This document shows positions 1 through 9,188 of a stretch of DNA of 64,000 nucleotides, in pieces. A program made the position numbers and the translations under genes. The notes beneath the pieces were generated by a model. It saw only the letters and a program-made list of their open reading frames with translations. It did no database searches and was not told the origin of the DNA. Origin of the DNA: Vibrio sp. DW001 (lineage in GTDB: Bacteria; Pseudomonadota; Gammaproteobacteria; Enterobacterales; Vibrionaceae); the NCBI RefSeq assembly GCF_029016285.1, contig NZ_CP091976.1:124001-188000 (forward strand), given 5' to 3'. Position 1 is the stretch's first letter, and each line of letters opens with the position of its first letter.

Positions 1-1719
1 GTTGTCGTACGGAAGCAGCTTTAAAGGGACAAGCCTTAAAGCTGGGAGCAGAGCAGCACCCGCAAAGAGAACCGCAACAAGGCCTAAGAATAACCAACTA
101 TTACGTCGATTATTCAGCAGTGGGTGTAGTAACTTTTTATACCATTTATACAATAAGGTTGTTTGTACATCGTATGCACCATCATCACTTGCCCTTCGCA
201 ATATTTTACGCGCTAACCATGGGGTTATCATAAAGGCAACAATGGTGCTGAATACGACGCTTATCGGCACGTTAAATGCGAGTGGCGCCATGTATGGCCC
301 CATCATGCCTGTAATAAAAAACATCGGGGTAAAGACAATCACGATGGCGACGGTCGACATAAGCAAAGCACTGCGAATTTCGGCCATCGCTAAAACAATC
401 GCTTTCGTTCGTGAAAGGTCTTTTCGTTTTAGATAGCGCTCGATGTTATCGATACTGGCAATGGGGTCATCAACGATTAAGCCAAGTGCGAGGATCAAAG
501 CAAATAAGGTGACTCGATTGATAGAGTAACCGAACGCCAAGTCCATCCCTAACGCGGCACCGTAGCTGATTGGAATAGCGATACCCACCACCAATGCACT
601 TCGCCAGTTTAAGAACAGACCCACAAACACGACAACAGTTAGGATTGAAATACCTAAACTTGATACAAGATTCGATACCTTATCATCTGCCGTTTGACCG
701 TAATTTCTAATGACGCTGAGTTCAACACCTTCCGGTAGTTGTTCCCGTTTCAGGCTATTAAGCTCTTGCAATACGCTTTCAGCAACGGTTACGGCGTTAG
801 AGCCTTTCTGTTTGGCGACAGAGAGATAGACCGCAGGATAGGTCTCGCTAATGTCTCCATTCGCAGAACCAAATTGAAACCAAGTATCATCCGTTGCTTC
901 TTCCGGCCCATCTGAGATAACAGCAACATCGCGCAGAAACACTGGCCGTCCATCCACAACATTAACGACCAGTTCGCCAAGTTCTTCTACCTTAGTGAAG
1001 AATTGTCCGGATTCCAGTTCGTACACCAACCCCGACTGATGGACTAGTCCAGAGTTTTGCTTGTTATGGCTGACAGTAAACGCATTCTGTAGATCATCTA
1101 TTGTGGTTTTACGACTTGCCATCGCCGAGCTATTTAACTCTATTTCGACGATACGAGACTGTCCGCCTATGACTTCAACCACATTTGTACTGTCTAGTGC
1201 CTTTAGCCTTTGAGTCGCTTGTTGTGCGATTCGACGTAATTCGTAGCTACCGATTTGTTGAGGATTGGTTGAGTAGAGTGCAGCGACAACAATGGGAACA
1301 TCATCTATCTCTACTGGCTTAACTATCCAGCTAGTAACCGACGCAGGTACCTTATCCTGATTCGCGTAAAGCTTGTTATAAAGCTTTACTAGTGCATCTT
1401 CTCGCCCTTCTCCAACGTAATACCTTACAATAACTTGAGCAGCACCACGCATAGACGTCGAATAGACATACTCAACGCCGTCTATTTGACTTAACAATTT
1501 TTCTAGTGGTTCGGTGACCTGCTTTTCAACCTGTTTAGCACTTAGACCCGGTGCTTGAATGATAACATCCGCCATTGGGACGATGATCTGCGGGTCTTCT
1601 TCTTTAGGCGTCATCACAAGCGATACCACCCCAATTGCGAGCGCAAGCAGAATTAATATTGGAGGAAAGAAACTGTTCATTACCTTATGAACAAACCCAC
1701 CATTAAAGTCCTTTTTCAT
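1..1719 (-). CDS. RND efflux permease, N-terminal part (cut by left edge)
   Basis: This is an inner-membrane RND pump subunit that would export drugs or other toxic compounds by proton antiport with an adaptor and an outer-membrane channel. The frame is open from ATG at 1719 to the window edge, giving 573 codons of a family usually about 1020-1080 residues long. The start has a strong AGGAG five bases upstream. TM1 is at about residues 13-33, followed by TPKEEDPQI, a hallmark of one RND subgroup. The periplasmic porter domain follows, then the TM4 stretch GLIVDDPIASIDN, which carries the two proton-relay aspartates. The part beyond TM6 is missing only because of the window edge. No adaptor gene lies upstream on this side, so it may lie to the left. 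Confidence 0.9.
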   Translation of the reverse strand, partial: MKKDFNGGFVHKVMNSFFPPILILLALAIGVVSLVMTPKEEDPQIIVPMADVIIQAPGLSAKQVEKQVTEPLEKLLSQIDGVEYVYSTSMRGAAQVIVRYYVGEGREDALVKLYNKLYANQDKVPASVTSWIVKPVEIDDVPIVVAALYSTNPQQIGSYELRRIAQQATQRLKALDSTNVVEVIGGQSRIVEIELNSSAMASRKTTIDDLQNAFTVSHNKQNSGLVHQSGLVYELESGQFFTKVEELGELVVNVVDGRPVFLRDVAVISDGPEEATDDTWFQFGSANGDISETYPAVYLSVAKQKGSNAVTVAESVLQELNSLKREQLPEGVELSVIRNYGQTADDKVSNLVSSLGISILTVVVFVGLFLNWRSALVVGIAIPISYGAALGMDLAFGYSINRVTLFALILALGLIVDDPIASIDNIERYLKRKDLSRTKAIVLAMAEIRSALLMSTVAIVIVFTPMFFITGMMGPYMAPLAFNVPISVVFSTIVAFMITPWLARKILRRASDDGAYDVQTTLLYKWYKKLLHPLLNNRRNSWLFLGLVAVLFAGAALLPALRLVPLKLLPYDN

Positions 1720-1777
1720 CTTTTCTCCTAAACAGACCAACTGTTGTGATGTTTAATCACAACATTACTTATTTATA

Positions 1778-2233
1778 CTAGTTACCCGAAACCGTTTGGG
1801 GGTCGGAATACTTCTTTTTGTTGATGCAAATCAAAATATTAACTGTACCAAGTCCAACCATCATCGTAGCGAAAAATATCACCACGCCAGCATTACCAGC
1901 GGCGAGTGACGACACAACAGGACCCGGACACAAACCAACCAAGCCCCAACCAAGTCCAAATATGCCTGCGCCTAGAACTAATCGAGTATCTATCTTAGTG
2001 TTTTTGCTAAGGGTGAATGCCTCTGCTAGAACTGGTTTATTACGAGGTTTAATAATGAGTAAATAGGCAGGTAAGAACACCGTAAGTGCCCCTCCCATCA
2101 CAAACATAAGATCCGGTGACCAATTACCCACCACATCTAAAAATCCAATCACGTTAACTGGGTCTACCATGCCAGATATCGCCATACCAAGACCAAATAA
2201 AATACCCGCGATTAAAGAAACGAAACGAAACAT
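1778..2233 (-). CDS. YeeE/YedE family half-transporter, C-terminal-type half
   Basis: This 151-residue membrane protein has four or so hydrophobic segments and the motif GLVGLCPGPVVSS (about residues 78-90). The Cys-Pro-Gly-Pro loop is typical of the second half of YeeE/YedE sulfur transporters. Full-length YeeE imports thiosulfate in Escherichia coli. Split pairs such as PmpA/PmpB accompany BigR-type regulators. It begins 12 bases after the companion half at 2246-2665, so the two are surely cotranscribed and probably act as a heterodimer. The substrate, thiosulfate or another sulfane-sulfur species, is inferred from neighbours. The protein ends just before the RND gene, 58 bases away. Confidence 0.88.
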   Translation of the reverse strand: MFRFVSLIAGILFGLGMAISGMVDPVNVIGFLDVVGNWSPDLMFVMGGALTVFLPAYLLIIKPRNKPVLAEAFTLSKNTKIDTRLVLGAGIFGLGWGLVGLCPGPVVSSLAAGNAGVVIFFATMMVGLGTVNILICINKKKYSDPQTVSGN

Positions 2234-2245
2234 ACTAACTCCAAA

Positions 2246-2665
2246 CTACAATAAGTGAAGACGAACAAACACGGTCAACGCAGCAACCAACATAAAAATA
2301 ACGGTCGCAATAACAGAACGAAAAGACAAACGCCCCATCCCACAAATACCATGGCCACTTGTACATCCATTGCCGAGTTTGGTCCCAACACCGACCAAAA
2401 AACCAGCTAGCGCGATCAACCCTGTACTCGCTGCGAATTCAGTTGGTATATGCACATTGAAAAACGCAACGCCTATCATGCCACCTGAAATCATCCCTAC
2501 AAAAAACAATAACCGCCAAGAATAATCTTTTGACTTGGGCGTTAAGAGCCCACTTAGAATCCCGCTTATCCCAGCGATCTTTCCATTCATTAGTAACAAC
2601 AAAGTGGCTGATATCCCTAATAGCACACCACCGAACAACGAATCCCAAGGAATGGCGAAGCCCAT
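2246..2665 (-). CDS. YeeE/YedE family half-transporter, N-terminal-type half
   Basis: This 139-residue inner-membrane protein opens with MGFAIPWDSLFGGVLLG and has about four membrane segments. The loop GTKLGNGCTSGHGICGMG (about residues 93-110) is the signature of the first half of YeeE/YedE transporters. Its cysteine is thought to relay sulfur through the pore. With the product of 1778-2233 it would make a complete transporter. It lies 26 bases downstream of the ArsR-type gene on the same strand, so regulator and transporter probably share a transcript. The association with a persulfide sensor favours a sulfide, polysulfide or thiosulfate response. The exact substrate cannot be read from sequence. 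Confidence 0.9.
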   Translation of the reverse strand: MGFAIPWDSLFGGVLLGISATLLLLMNGKIAGISGILSGLLTPKSKDYSWRLLFFVGMISGGMIGVAFFNVHIPTEFAASTGLIALAGFLVGVGTKLGNGCTSGHGICGMGRLSFRSVIATVIFMLVAALTVFVRLHLL

Positions 2666-2691
2666 TTTTTACCTCTAAAAGTAATTAAAAT

Positions 2692-2985
2692 TTATACACA
2701 ATAAATCTGATGTAGACTCGCAATCAATGAACCAACTCTTTCATCTGATAACGAATAAAAAACTTGTTGCGATTCTTTTCTAACGTTAACCAACCCATGT
2801 TTACGTAACACGGTCAAATGCTGGGAAAAGGCGGACTGACTCAAAGATGACTGTTCTTGTAACTTCCCCGCGCCGAGTTCTCCCTGCATTAGTTGGCAGA
2901 GAACCATTAATCTTTCTGGGTGCGCCATCGTCTTGAGCAATTCAGACATCTCAACGGCGTTACTTTGCATTTTTATCAGTTCCAT
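2692..2985 (-). CDS. ArsR-family persulfide sensor, BigR/SqrR/YgaV type
   Basis: This 97-residue winged-helix repressor has the recognition helix SQSAFSQHLTVLRKHGLV (about residues 50-67). Cysteines occur at C30 (MVLCQL) and C96 (the IYCV C-terminus). Their spacing of 66 residues is, from memory, the same as in SqrR (C41/C107), BigR and HlyU, where the pair forms a polysulfide bridge that releases DNA. There is no metal-site CVC motif of the ArsR/SmtB metal sensors. The gene heads the yeeE pair and diverges from the DUF2892 and CoA-disulfide reductase genes. A perfect dyad lies in the intervening region. Function is inferred from the cysteine pattern and context. HlyU itself is a paralogue and not excluded by sequence alone. 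Confidence 0.85.
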   Translation of the reverse strand: MELIKMQSNAVEMSELLKTMAHPERLMVLCQLMQGELGAGKLQEQSSLSQSAFSQHLTVLRKHGLVNVRKESQQVFYSLSDERVGSLIASLHQIYCV

Positions 2986-3017
2986 GCCAGCTCCAGTCAG
3001 TTAATTTGCTTATTTAG

Positions 3018-3038
3018 ATTTTACTAATATAGTAAAAT
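3018..3038. promoter_or_regulatory. Palindromic operator candidate for the ArsR-type regulator
   Basis: The arms ATTTTACTA and TAGTAAAAT form a perfect 9-base inverted repeat around a 3-base centre. The site lies 32 bases upstream of the regulator start, in the region shared with the divergent DUF2892 gene. A looser copy of the TTACTA half is near 3088-3100. Size and AT-richness fit ArsR-family operators. The assignment to this regulator is inference. Confidence 0.6.
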
Positions 3039-3141
3039 TAGTCAACCCTTAATTAGTTTATTCGAATAAAGAAAAATAACATTAGACATTACTAAATTAG
3101 AATATTATAGTTATCACGCAATCATTATTGAGGATAGGAAA

Positions 3142-3327
3142 ATGACAGTAGATAGCGGTATAAGAGTATTGGCTGGTAGCATGGTTCTGTTATCCGTAGT
3201 TTTAACTTATTTTGTGCATCCAGCATTTGTATGGTTAACGGTCTTTGCTGGCCTAAACCTGTTACAAAGTGCCTTCACTGGATTCTGTCCAGCGGTGTCA
3301 GTTTTGAAGAAATTAGGCTGTAAATAA
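3142..3327 (+). CDS. Small DUF2892/YgaP-type membrane protein
   Basis: This 61-residue protein has two hydrophobic helices (about residues 8-25 and 28-45). It ends in GFCPAVSVLKKLGCK, the typical tail of DUF2892 proteins, which resemble the membrane anchor of the rhodanese YgaP. Two cysteines near the C-terminus could face a sulfurtransferase. The start has AGGATAGGAAA before ATG. It diverges from the ArsR-type gene and precedes the reductase-rhodanese gene by about 210 bases, so it is probably part of the same sulfur response. No enzymatic function is claimed. Confidence 0.85.
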   Translation: MTVDSGIRVLAGSMVLLSVVLTYFVHPAFVWLTVFAGLNLLQSAFTGFCPAVSVLKKLGCK

Positions 3328-3539
3328 CCTTGCTACCCTCTCGTTAAAGGTACTAACGAGAGGGTCTCTATGAACTTATGATACGTTGGGCAACAAGAAA
3401 CTAAGAAAGCATAATTTATTACCCGTTAAGTCTACATAGATTAGTGGGTGTTGTTGTTTTTTCTTAGCTTTTTGTTATTTGATACTTTATTTTTTGGCTT
3501 AGATAGAGCTGAGACACAAATTTATTTTTGGAGAATACT

Positions 3540-5243
3540 ATGACTAAAATCGTGATTATTGGTGGTGTAGCAGGTGGCGCATCTGCCGCCGCACGTGCAA
3601 GGCGTTTAAGCGAGGAAGCTGAAATTATTATGTTCGAACGTGGTGAGTTTGTCTCCTTTGCTAACTGCGGATTGCCATACCATATCGGTGGTGACATCAC
3701 AGAAAGAAGCAACCTACTCTTACAAACACCTGAAAGCTTTCTAGCACGATTCAATGTTAATGTTCGTACAATGAGCGAAGTTATCAGCATCGATAAAGAG
3801 AACAAATTCGTTACCATCAAGAATGTATTGGATAGTTCAGAGTACACCGAAAGCTACGATTTCTTAGTATTAAGCCCAGGCGCTGGCCCCATCGTTCCAC
3901 CTATCCCTGGTATTAAAAACCCGATTACGCACTCTCTGCGCAATATTCCCGACATGGACAACATCCTTAACACACTCCATATGAATCGCCCAGAACATGC
4001 AACGGTTGTTGGCGGCGGTTTTATCGGCTTAGAAATGATGGAAGCATTCCATCAATTAGGCATTAAAACGACGCTCGTTGAATTAGCCGATCAAGTGATG
4101 ACACCTGTTGACCGCGAGATGGCAGGCTTTGCTCATGCTGAAATCAAAGAAAAAGGGGTTGACCTTCGCCTGGGTGTTGCCTTAGAAGCTGTAGAATATG
4201 TTCAAGAGCCCCACGTTGCGACAATCGAGAGTGGCGAAACGGACGAACATCCACATATACAAGGTCACCTAAATCTTAGCCTAAACAACGGCGAAACAAT
4301 CAAAACTGAGATTCTAGTGATGGCAATTGGTGTACGCCCTGAAATCAAACTGGCACAGGAAGCCGGCCTTAGAATCGGTGAGTTAGGCGGGATCTGGACA
4401 GCTCCGACAATGCAAAGCAGTGATCCTTCTATTTATGCAGTAGGTGACGCAATCGAGGAAGCAGACTTTATTACTGGCAACCCGACGGTTGTTCCACTCG
4501 CTGGCCCCGCGAACCGTCAAGGTCGTATGGCAGCGGATAATATGTTTGGTCGAGGACAAACTTATCAAGGAACACAAGGCACCGCTATCTGTAAGATCTT
4601 TGATCTAGCGATTGCTTCTACGGGTAAGAATGAAAAAACACTTAAGCGTGAAGGTATTCCACACAGAAAGGTCTATGTTCATACCGCCAGCCATGCGAGC
4701 TACTATCCTGGCGCGGAAATCGTTTCATTTAAGATGCTTTATTGCCCAGAGACTAAGAAGATTCTTGGTGCACAAGCAGCAGGTAAGGATGGCGTAGATA
4801 AGCGTATTGATATTATGGCGGTTGCTCAGCGCGCGGGTATGACTATCGACCAACTACAACATCTTGAACTTACCTATGCGCCACCGTTTGGTAGTGCAAA
4901 AGATGTAATCAACCAAGCGGCATTTGTTGCTAACAATATTGAAAACGGTGATGCAAGAGCAATACATTTCGATGAGTTAGAGACATTAACAGATGATCAA
5001 ATTATTCTTGATGTTCGTACACCAATGGAAATCCAAAACTTTGGCACATTGAAAGGTGCAATCAATATCCCAGTGGATGAACTTCGTCCTAGAATGAATG
5101 AGCTTCCAAAAGATAAAGAAATCATAATTATTTGCGCCGTAGGATTGCGTGGCAACGTGGCTTATCGTCAGTTAGCCAACAATGGTTACAAGGCACGTAA
5201 TCTCATAGGTGGTTACAGAACATTGATGTTCTCTAAAGCTTAA
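3540..5243 (+). CDS. CoA-disulfide reductase fused to rhodanese (CoADR-RHD)
   Basis: This flavoenzyme would reduce CoA disulfide or CoA-persulfide species with NAD(P)H, with a C-terminal rhodanese handling sulfane sulfur. It has 567 residues. GGVAGGASAA (9-18) binds FAD, and SFANCGLPYH carries the single catalytic Cys43. VVGGGFIGLEM near 160 is the NAD(P)H Rossmann loop. A rhodanese domain starts near 480 and has the active loop CAVGLRG with Cys532. ATG at 3540 is chosen over TTG at 3528 because GGAG lies six bases before it and family members begin MTKIVIIGG. The single-Cys architecture separates it from ordinary NADH oxidases. The neighbouring persulfide sensor supports a role in polysulfide metabolism. 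Confidence 0.93.
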   Translation: MTKIVIIGGVAGGASAAARARRLSEEAEIIMFERGEFVSFANCGLPYHIGGDITERSNLLLQTPESFLARFNVNVRTMSEVISIDKENKFVTIKNVLDSSEYTESYDFLVLSPGAGPIVPPIPGIKNPITHSLRNIPDMDNILNTLHMNRPEHATVVGGGFIGLEMMEAFHQLGIKTTLVELADQVMTPVDREMAGFAHAEIKEKGVDLRLGVALEAVEYVQEPHVATIESGETDEHPHIQGHLNLSLNNGETIKTEILVMAIGVRPEIKLAQEAGLRIGELGGIWTAPTMQSSDPSIYAVGDAIEEADFITGNPTVVPLAGPANRQGRMAADNMFGRGQTYQGTQGTAICKIFDLAIASTGKNEKTLKREGIPHRKVYVHTASHASYYPGAEIVSFKMLYCPETKKILGAQAAGKDGVDKRIDIMAVAQRAGMTIDQLQHLELTYAPPFGSAKDVINQAAFVANNIENGDARAIHFDELETLTDDQIILDVRTPMEIQNFGTLKGAINIPVDELRPRMNELPKDKEIIIICAVGLRGNVAYRQLANNGYKARNLIGGYRTLMFSKA

Positions 5244-5248
5244 AACCG

Positions 5249-5278
5249 AATAAGGGAGCCTAACCGCTCCCTTATTTC
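5249..5278 (+). terminator. Rho-independent terminator after the CoADR gene
   Basis: AATAAGGGAGC pairs perfectly with GCTCCCTTATT around a six-base loop, five bases after the stop codon. The following T-run is short but the stem is strong. The opposite-facing GGDEF gene ends at 5332, so it may also serve that strand. Confidence 0.8.
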
Positions 5279-5331
5279 CATTCCCTGTATCCATCGTCTC
5301 TGGAACAAAGACAATCTAAAATTTCTTTTAC

Positions 5332-8025
5332 CTACTTCTCTACTAAGCGTGATTTATCTTCTTGTTCATGCATTTGTGGAGTAAAAAAACAAAATTGATT
5401 GCGTCCTGCCGCCTTGCTCTGATACATCGCCGTGTCCGCAGCTCTAATGAGCTGCTCAATATCAGTCGCATCATCTGGAAATAACGTAATACCAATACTG
5501 ACACTAATGGGCACTTCCCTCTCTCCAACACTCACAAGAGGTAAACAGGCTTCAATAATTTTCTCTGCTACTATCTTCGCTCCTTCGCTACTCTCTTGGT
5601 CTGGAAGTATGATAGCAAATTCATCACCAGCCAAACGCGCAACCGTATCGTTACTTCGAACACAACGTGACAGCCGACTCGCTAATTCAATCAATAATTG
5701 ATCGCCTGCAATATGGCCTAGAGAGTCATTAATGTTCTTAAATCGATCGACATCAATATAGAGTAATGCTGCATGATTTTTTTCAATCACTGCTTTTGCT
5801 AACGCGAGATCCAACTTATCGAAGGCTAACTTCCTATTAGGAAGTCCTGTAAGATTGTCATGATGAGCTTGAGTATATAGCTGATCTTCGTATTTCTTTC
5901 TTTCGCTAAGATCAATGATACAGGCAACTAAAACCGCTTCTTCAGCATGTGCAACTAATCGACACGAAATGGAAGTCCACAATAGTTCGCCATTTGCTTT
6001 TTTCATATGTTGTTCGAGCCCTTCTAACTGCTCATGCTCTCTTACAGAACAAAATAGCAGTTGTCGATCTTCAGGGTTCATATATAAATCGTCACTATTC
6101 CAACCGATAATTGATTCACCGGAAAAACTGAATAATTTATTGGCTTGGTGATTTGCATATAAGATGAATCCCGTTGTCTGACTCATGATAACGATAGCAA
6201 CAGGAGACGCGGTGGCAACAGCAGAAAAATGTTTCTGACTTTGATGAAGTTCTTTGCTGATCCTCCAATGTTTGCAACTTTCTCGATACTGAATCCATAT
6301 ACTTCCCACTAACCCAAATGCTAACGTAAAGGCAAACAACATTAACATTCGCATGTCATTACTCGGCCCTTGTTGAAAAGAACTCACTCGTAACCACAAC
6401 TTCCCTCCAACGGGTTTTAAAGGAATGGCTTTTGATAGACGAATGCTGTTTTGACTGTAGGTATTTTGATAAAAAACGTTATCAATACCGTCTGACACTT
6501 CAATTTTGTAATGAGATAAAGCCGGATCTCTCTTTAATATTGAACCCATCAGTTTGTTGATAGAGTAAACTCCACCCAATGTCCCATTAAATTGATTTTT
6601 ATCAAATATTGGCACGTATAATTCAAAAGCTGGTTTACCTTGAATGACAATAAAAGGCCCTGTGTATACAGGTTGTCGGCTATTAAATGCTAATCGAGAT
6701 GCACGCTTAGGTTCAGGCAGTAAGAGTTTTAACCCGATTACCTGACTATTTCCTTCCATTGGTGCAGTATGACGTATCACAAAATCACTATCCGACCATG
6801 TGACATTAATTAAGCCAGGGTGATCATTGACATAACTGGTTAATCTTGTTTGAAAGGAACTAGAATCGAGATTTTGTTGTGATAGTTCTTCTGCTATTAA
6901 CTGTAAATATTCACGATCAGTTCCCAATTTTCGTTCTATATCTTCGCTAATTTTTATTAGCGCTTTTGTAAAATCATATTGTTGAGTAATCGTATTACTC
7001 TGTTCGACAAATCGATAAAAACCCAGAACCAAGGTAATAATGGCTAAACTAGTCAAAAATGGAATAAGTCGACTAGGCGAACCGGAATGTTCTTGCTTTG
7101 TCTCACTTGGTATATGTGTTAGTTGTTCGAAAAATACCTTTGGAGAATCAATCGTTGTTATTTGATTGTTTGTCTTTGGAAAAAAGATAAAGCCTAAACT
7201 ACAGACAAGAATAAAAAAACCCGCAAGGATAACCTGAAAAGTGAGCACCTTATTGGCGATAGAAATATTGGTGATAGATGTTGCCGCTATCTCCCAATAC
7301 CCATCGGCCATATTAACTTGCTTTACAAGCCGAGACTGCTGAAAGATCTGCGGAGAACCAAAGAAAATACGTCCTTCGTTATCTCGTATTCCTATATTAA
7401 AGTTACCACTGCTCGCCGTTAAACCTGCGTCTTCAATAATCGGTATCACATCCATAACCATACTCACTATCCCCCAAAAACCGTCTGGACTATAAACGGC
7501 TTTTCTGAGGACAACACCAAGCCCTCCTTGTCTCAATTCATATGGGGTTGAGTACGCAATACCTCGACGATTGACCGCACGGAACGTTACATCTTTAACA
7601 CCTACATGAGGATCATTTAAAAGATCATGCCCTAATGCTTCCTCATTACCAACTAACGGAAAAACCATATTAATACGGCCTTCAGGCGCGATAGCAAAAT
7701 TGCGAACACCAACCGTTGATGAAAATAATCCAATCAGAAATGTTTCAGCCCTCTTTTCTGAGTAAAAGGAGGGGTTAGGTGTATTAGCAACATCAGTTTC
7801 TACATAAGAGGCGAGTGCATTCAATAAATTTTCACGAGATTGTATAATTGCAGACAAGTCATATGCGTATCTTTCCAACTCAACACGAACTTTACTTGAA
7901 TGTGCTTCTGATAAATAAGAGTGGTACCAGTTTGACAGTTGCCACCATGCACCCACGCAAGCCAGTGCAATTATTGCCATTACAGTGTATCGTCTTGAAT
8001 ATCTAACGTTGCCGCGATTAACCAT
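5332..8025 (-). CDS. Membrane sensor diguanylate cyclase: CHASE-like, PAS, GGDEF (AGDEF)
   Basis: This 897-residue protein would make cyclic di-GMP in response to an extracytoplasmic signal. It has an N-terminal TM (about 14-30) and a CHASE-like periplasmic domain (about 45-250). A second TM near 260-285 and a third near 320-340 follow. A second extracytoplasmic region runs to about 560, then a TM, a PAS domain (about 600-720) and a C-terminal GGDEF domain. The signature reads RLAGDEF (AGDEF at 799-803), so the first glycine is alanine, a change tolerated in many active cyclases. The inhibitory site RSND sits five residues before it, as expected. No EAL domain is present. The gene stands alone, facing the CoADR gene. 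Confidence 0.88.
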   Translation of the reverse strand: MVNRGNVRYSRRYTVMAIIALACVGAWWQLSNWYHSYLSEAHSSKVRVELERYAYDLSAIIQSRENLLNALASYVETDVANTPNPSFYSEKRAETFLIGLFSSTVGVRNFAIAPEGRINMVFPLVGNEEALGHDLLNDPHVGVKDVTFRAVNRRGIAYSTPYELRQGGLGVVLRKAVYSPDGFWGIVSMVMDVIPIIEDAGLTASSGNFNIGIRDNEGRIFFGSPQIFQQSRLVKQVNMADGYWEIAATSITNISIANKVLTFQVILAGFFILVCSLGFIFFPKTNNQITTIDSPKVFFEQLTHIPSETKQEHSGSPSRLIPFLTSLAIITLVLGFYRFVEQSNTITQQYDFTKALIKISEDIERKLGTDREYLQLIAEELSQQNLDSSSFQTRLTSYVNDHPGLINVTWSDSDFVIRHTAPMEGNSQVIGLKLLLPEPKRASRLAFNSRQPVYTGPFIVIQGKPAFELYVPIFDKNQFNGTLGGVYSINKLMGSILKRDPALSHYKIEVSDGIDNVFYQNTYSQNSIRLSKAIPLKPVGGKLWLRVSSFQQGPSNDMRMLMLFAFTLAFGLVGSIWIQYRESCKHWRISKELHQSQKHFSAVATASPVAIVIMSQTTGFILYANHQANKLFSFSGESIIGWNSDDLYMNPEDRQLLFCSVREHEQLEGLEQHMKKANGELLWTSISCRLVAHAEEAVLVACIIDLSERKKYEDQLYTQAHHDNLTGLPNRKLAFDKLDLALAKAVIEKNHAALLYIDVDRFKNINDSLGHIAGDQLLIELASRLSRCVRSNDTVARLAGDEFAIILPDQESSEGAKIVAEKIIEACLPLVSVGEREVPISVSIGITLFPDDATDIEQLIRAADTAMYQSKAAGRNQFCFFTPQMHEQEDKSRLVEK

Positions 8026-8278
8026 CGAATTGATCTTTCAAATTTAACCTATAGAAAATAAAATATGTGATAGATAACTAAACACAAGTATCTAAATCAA
8101 AATACTCTACACCATTCGTATAAAACCGATACTCATTACCTCTTACTAGTGCCAAAAAGACTTCTAACTTCAACCTCTGTCACGTCATTTTATTCTTAAT
8201 ATTCTCACACAAAATGAACACCTGATATATCAATGTATATAATCCCCACAACAGAACCTTTGGTTAGGTTCCGTAATT

Positions 8279-8301
8279 TATATTCAATTGTATTGAATAT
8301 A
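8279..8301. other. Inverted repeat in the 8026-8471 intergenic region
   Basis: TATATTCAA and TTGAATATA form a perfect 9-base dyad around TTGTA. It lies in a 446-base AT-rich gap between the divergent GGDEF and marC genes. It could be an operator for either. I see no open frame of coding character in this gap. Confidence 0.4.
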
Positions 8302-8471
8302 TTGATGGTATTTATAAATGAACGTGATTCAATCTTGCCACATTGATAGTATATTTGACAGTACCGCAAGGCGTTTAGAATGAGTATGCGTGTGATCTCT
8401 ACCACTCTAGTAATGTATACTCCCGTGCATAAAATACAAAGGTTAGAATTAACAGCAGGGATAGTAGCCAA

Positions 8472-9089
8472 ATGAATGATCTATATGCACAAGTGATGAC
8501 CATCTTCTTAAGCTTTTTTGCGATAATGAACCCTATTGCCAATACGGCAGCCTTTGCCGGATTGGTCGGAGACAAATGCAAAGCAGAGCAGACTAAAATT
8601 GCAGCCAAAGCACTCATTATTACATTTTTTGTCATTCTATCTTTTGCTCTACTTGGAAAGGTGATCTTTCACTTATTTGGCATCACCCTATCTGCATTGA
8701 GAATAACTGGGGGCATTTTGGTTTTTCTTGTCGGATACCATATGCTTAATGGACATGGTTCCAAGTTACATTCTTCTGAAGGCAGTGAAGACGCGGATAT
8801 AGCAGTATCACCTTTAGCCGTACCTCTTCTTGCTGGTCCAGGAACCATTGCAACGGCAATGAATTATTCTTCCTCAGGAGAGATAACAGGGATAATAATC
8901 ACTGTATCGGTATTTGCGGTTTTATGCATTATGACTTTCTTCTGTTTTATTTTCAGCTCAAGCATTCTGGCATTGATAGGAAAAAGCGGCCTTAGTATTG
9001 TTACTCGACTCATGGGACTAATACTTGCTGTCATAGGAACGCAAATGGTGATCACTGGCGTGACGGCCGTTGTAAAGGCCATAGGCTAA
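8472..9089 (+). CDS. MarC family integral membrane protein
   Basis: This 205-residue protein has six predicted membrane helices and the MarC-family features FFAIMNPIANTAAF (about 15-28) and PLAVPLLAGPGTIATAM (about 115-131). Length matches the family. Despite the name it is not an established multiple-antibiotic-resistance pump, and its function is unknown. The start ATG is preceded only by a weak AGGGA about 12 bases upstream. It is a single-gene unit ending at a strong bidirectional terminator shared with fabH2. Confidence 0.9.
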   Translation: MNDLYAQVMTIFLSFFAIMNPIANTAAFAGLVGDKCKAEQTKIAAKALIITFFVILSFALLGKVIFHLFGITLSALRITGGILVFLVGYHMLNGHGSKLHSSEGSEDADIAVSPLAVPLLAGPGTIATAMNYSSSGEITGIIITVSVFAVLCIMTFFCFIFSSSILALIGKSGLSIVTRLMGLILAVIGTQMVITGVTAVVKAIG

Positions 9090-9145
9090 CGAGTCAATCA
9101 ACGATAACGACACCCGTTAGATTTGGAAACAAAATCGATTGACAT

Positions 9146-9174
9146 AAAAAAGGAGCCTTGTAGGCCCCTTTTTT
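9146..9174. terminator. Bidirectional terminator between marC and fabH2
   Basis: AAAAAAGGAGCC faces GGCCCCTTTTTT across a TTGTA loop with one mismatch. A-runs and T-runs flank both sides, so it can end the convergent transcripts of marC and fabH2. Confidence 0.85.
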
Positions 9175-9188
9175 ATAACACATTCTTT

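Noticed and set aside
1821..1834. Perfect FNR-like motif TTGAT-N4-ATCAA
   Set aside because: It lies inside the 3' end of the YeeE-type coding sequence, far from any start, so chance or coding constraint is more likely.
8205..8471. Open frame on the minus strand in the GGDEF-marC gap
   Set aside because: AT-rich, no ribosome site and it overlaps the marC promoter region; likely spurious.
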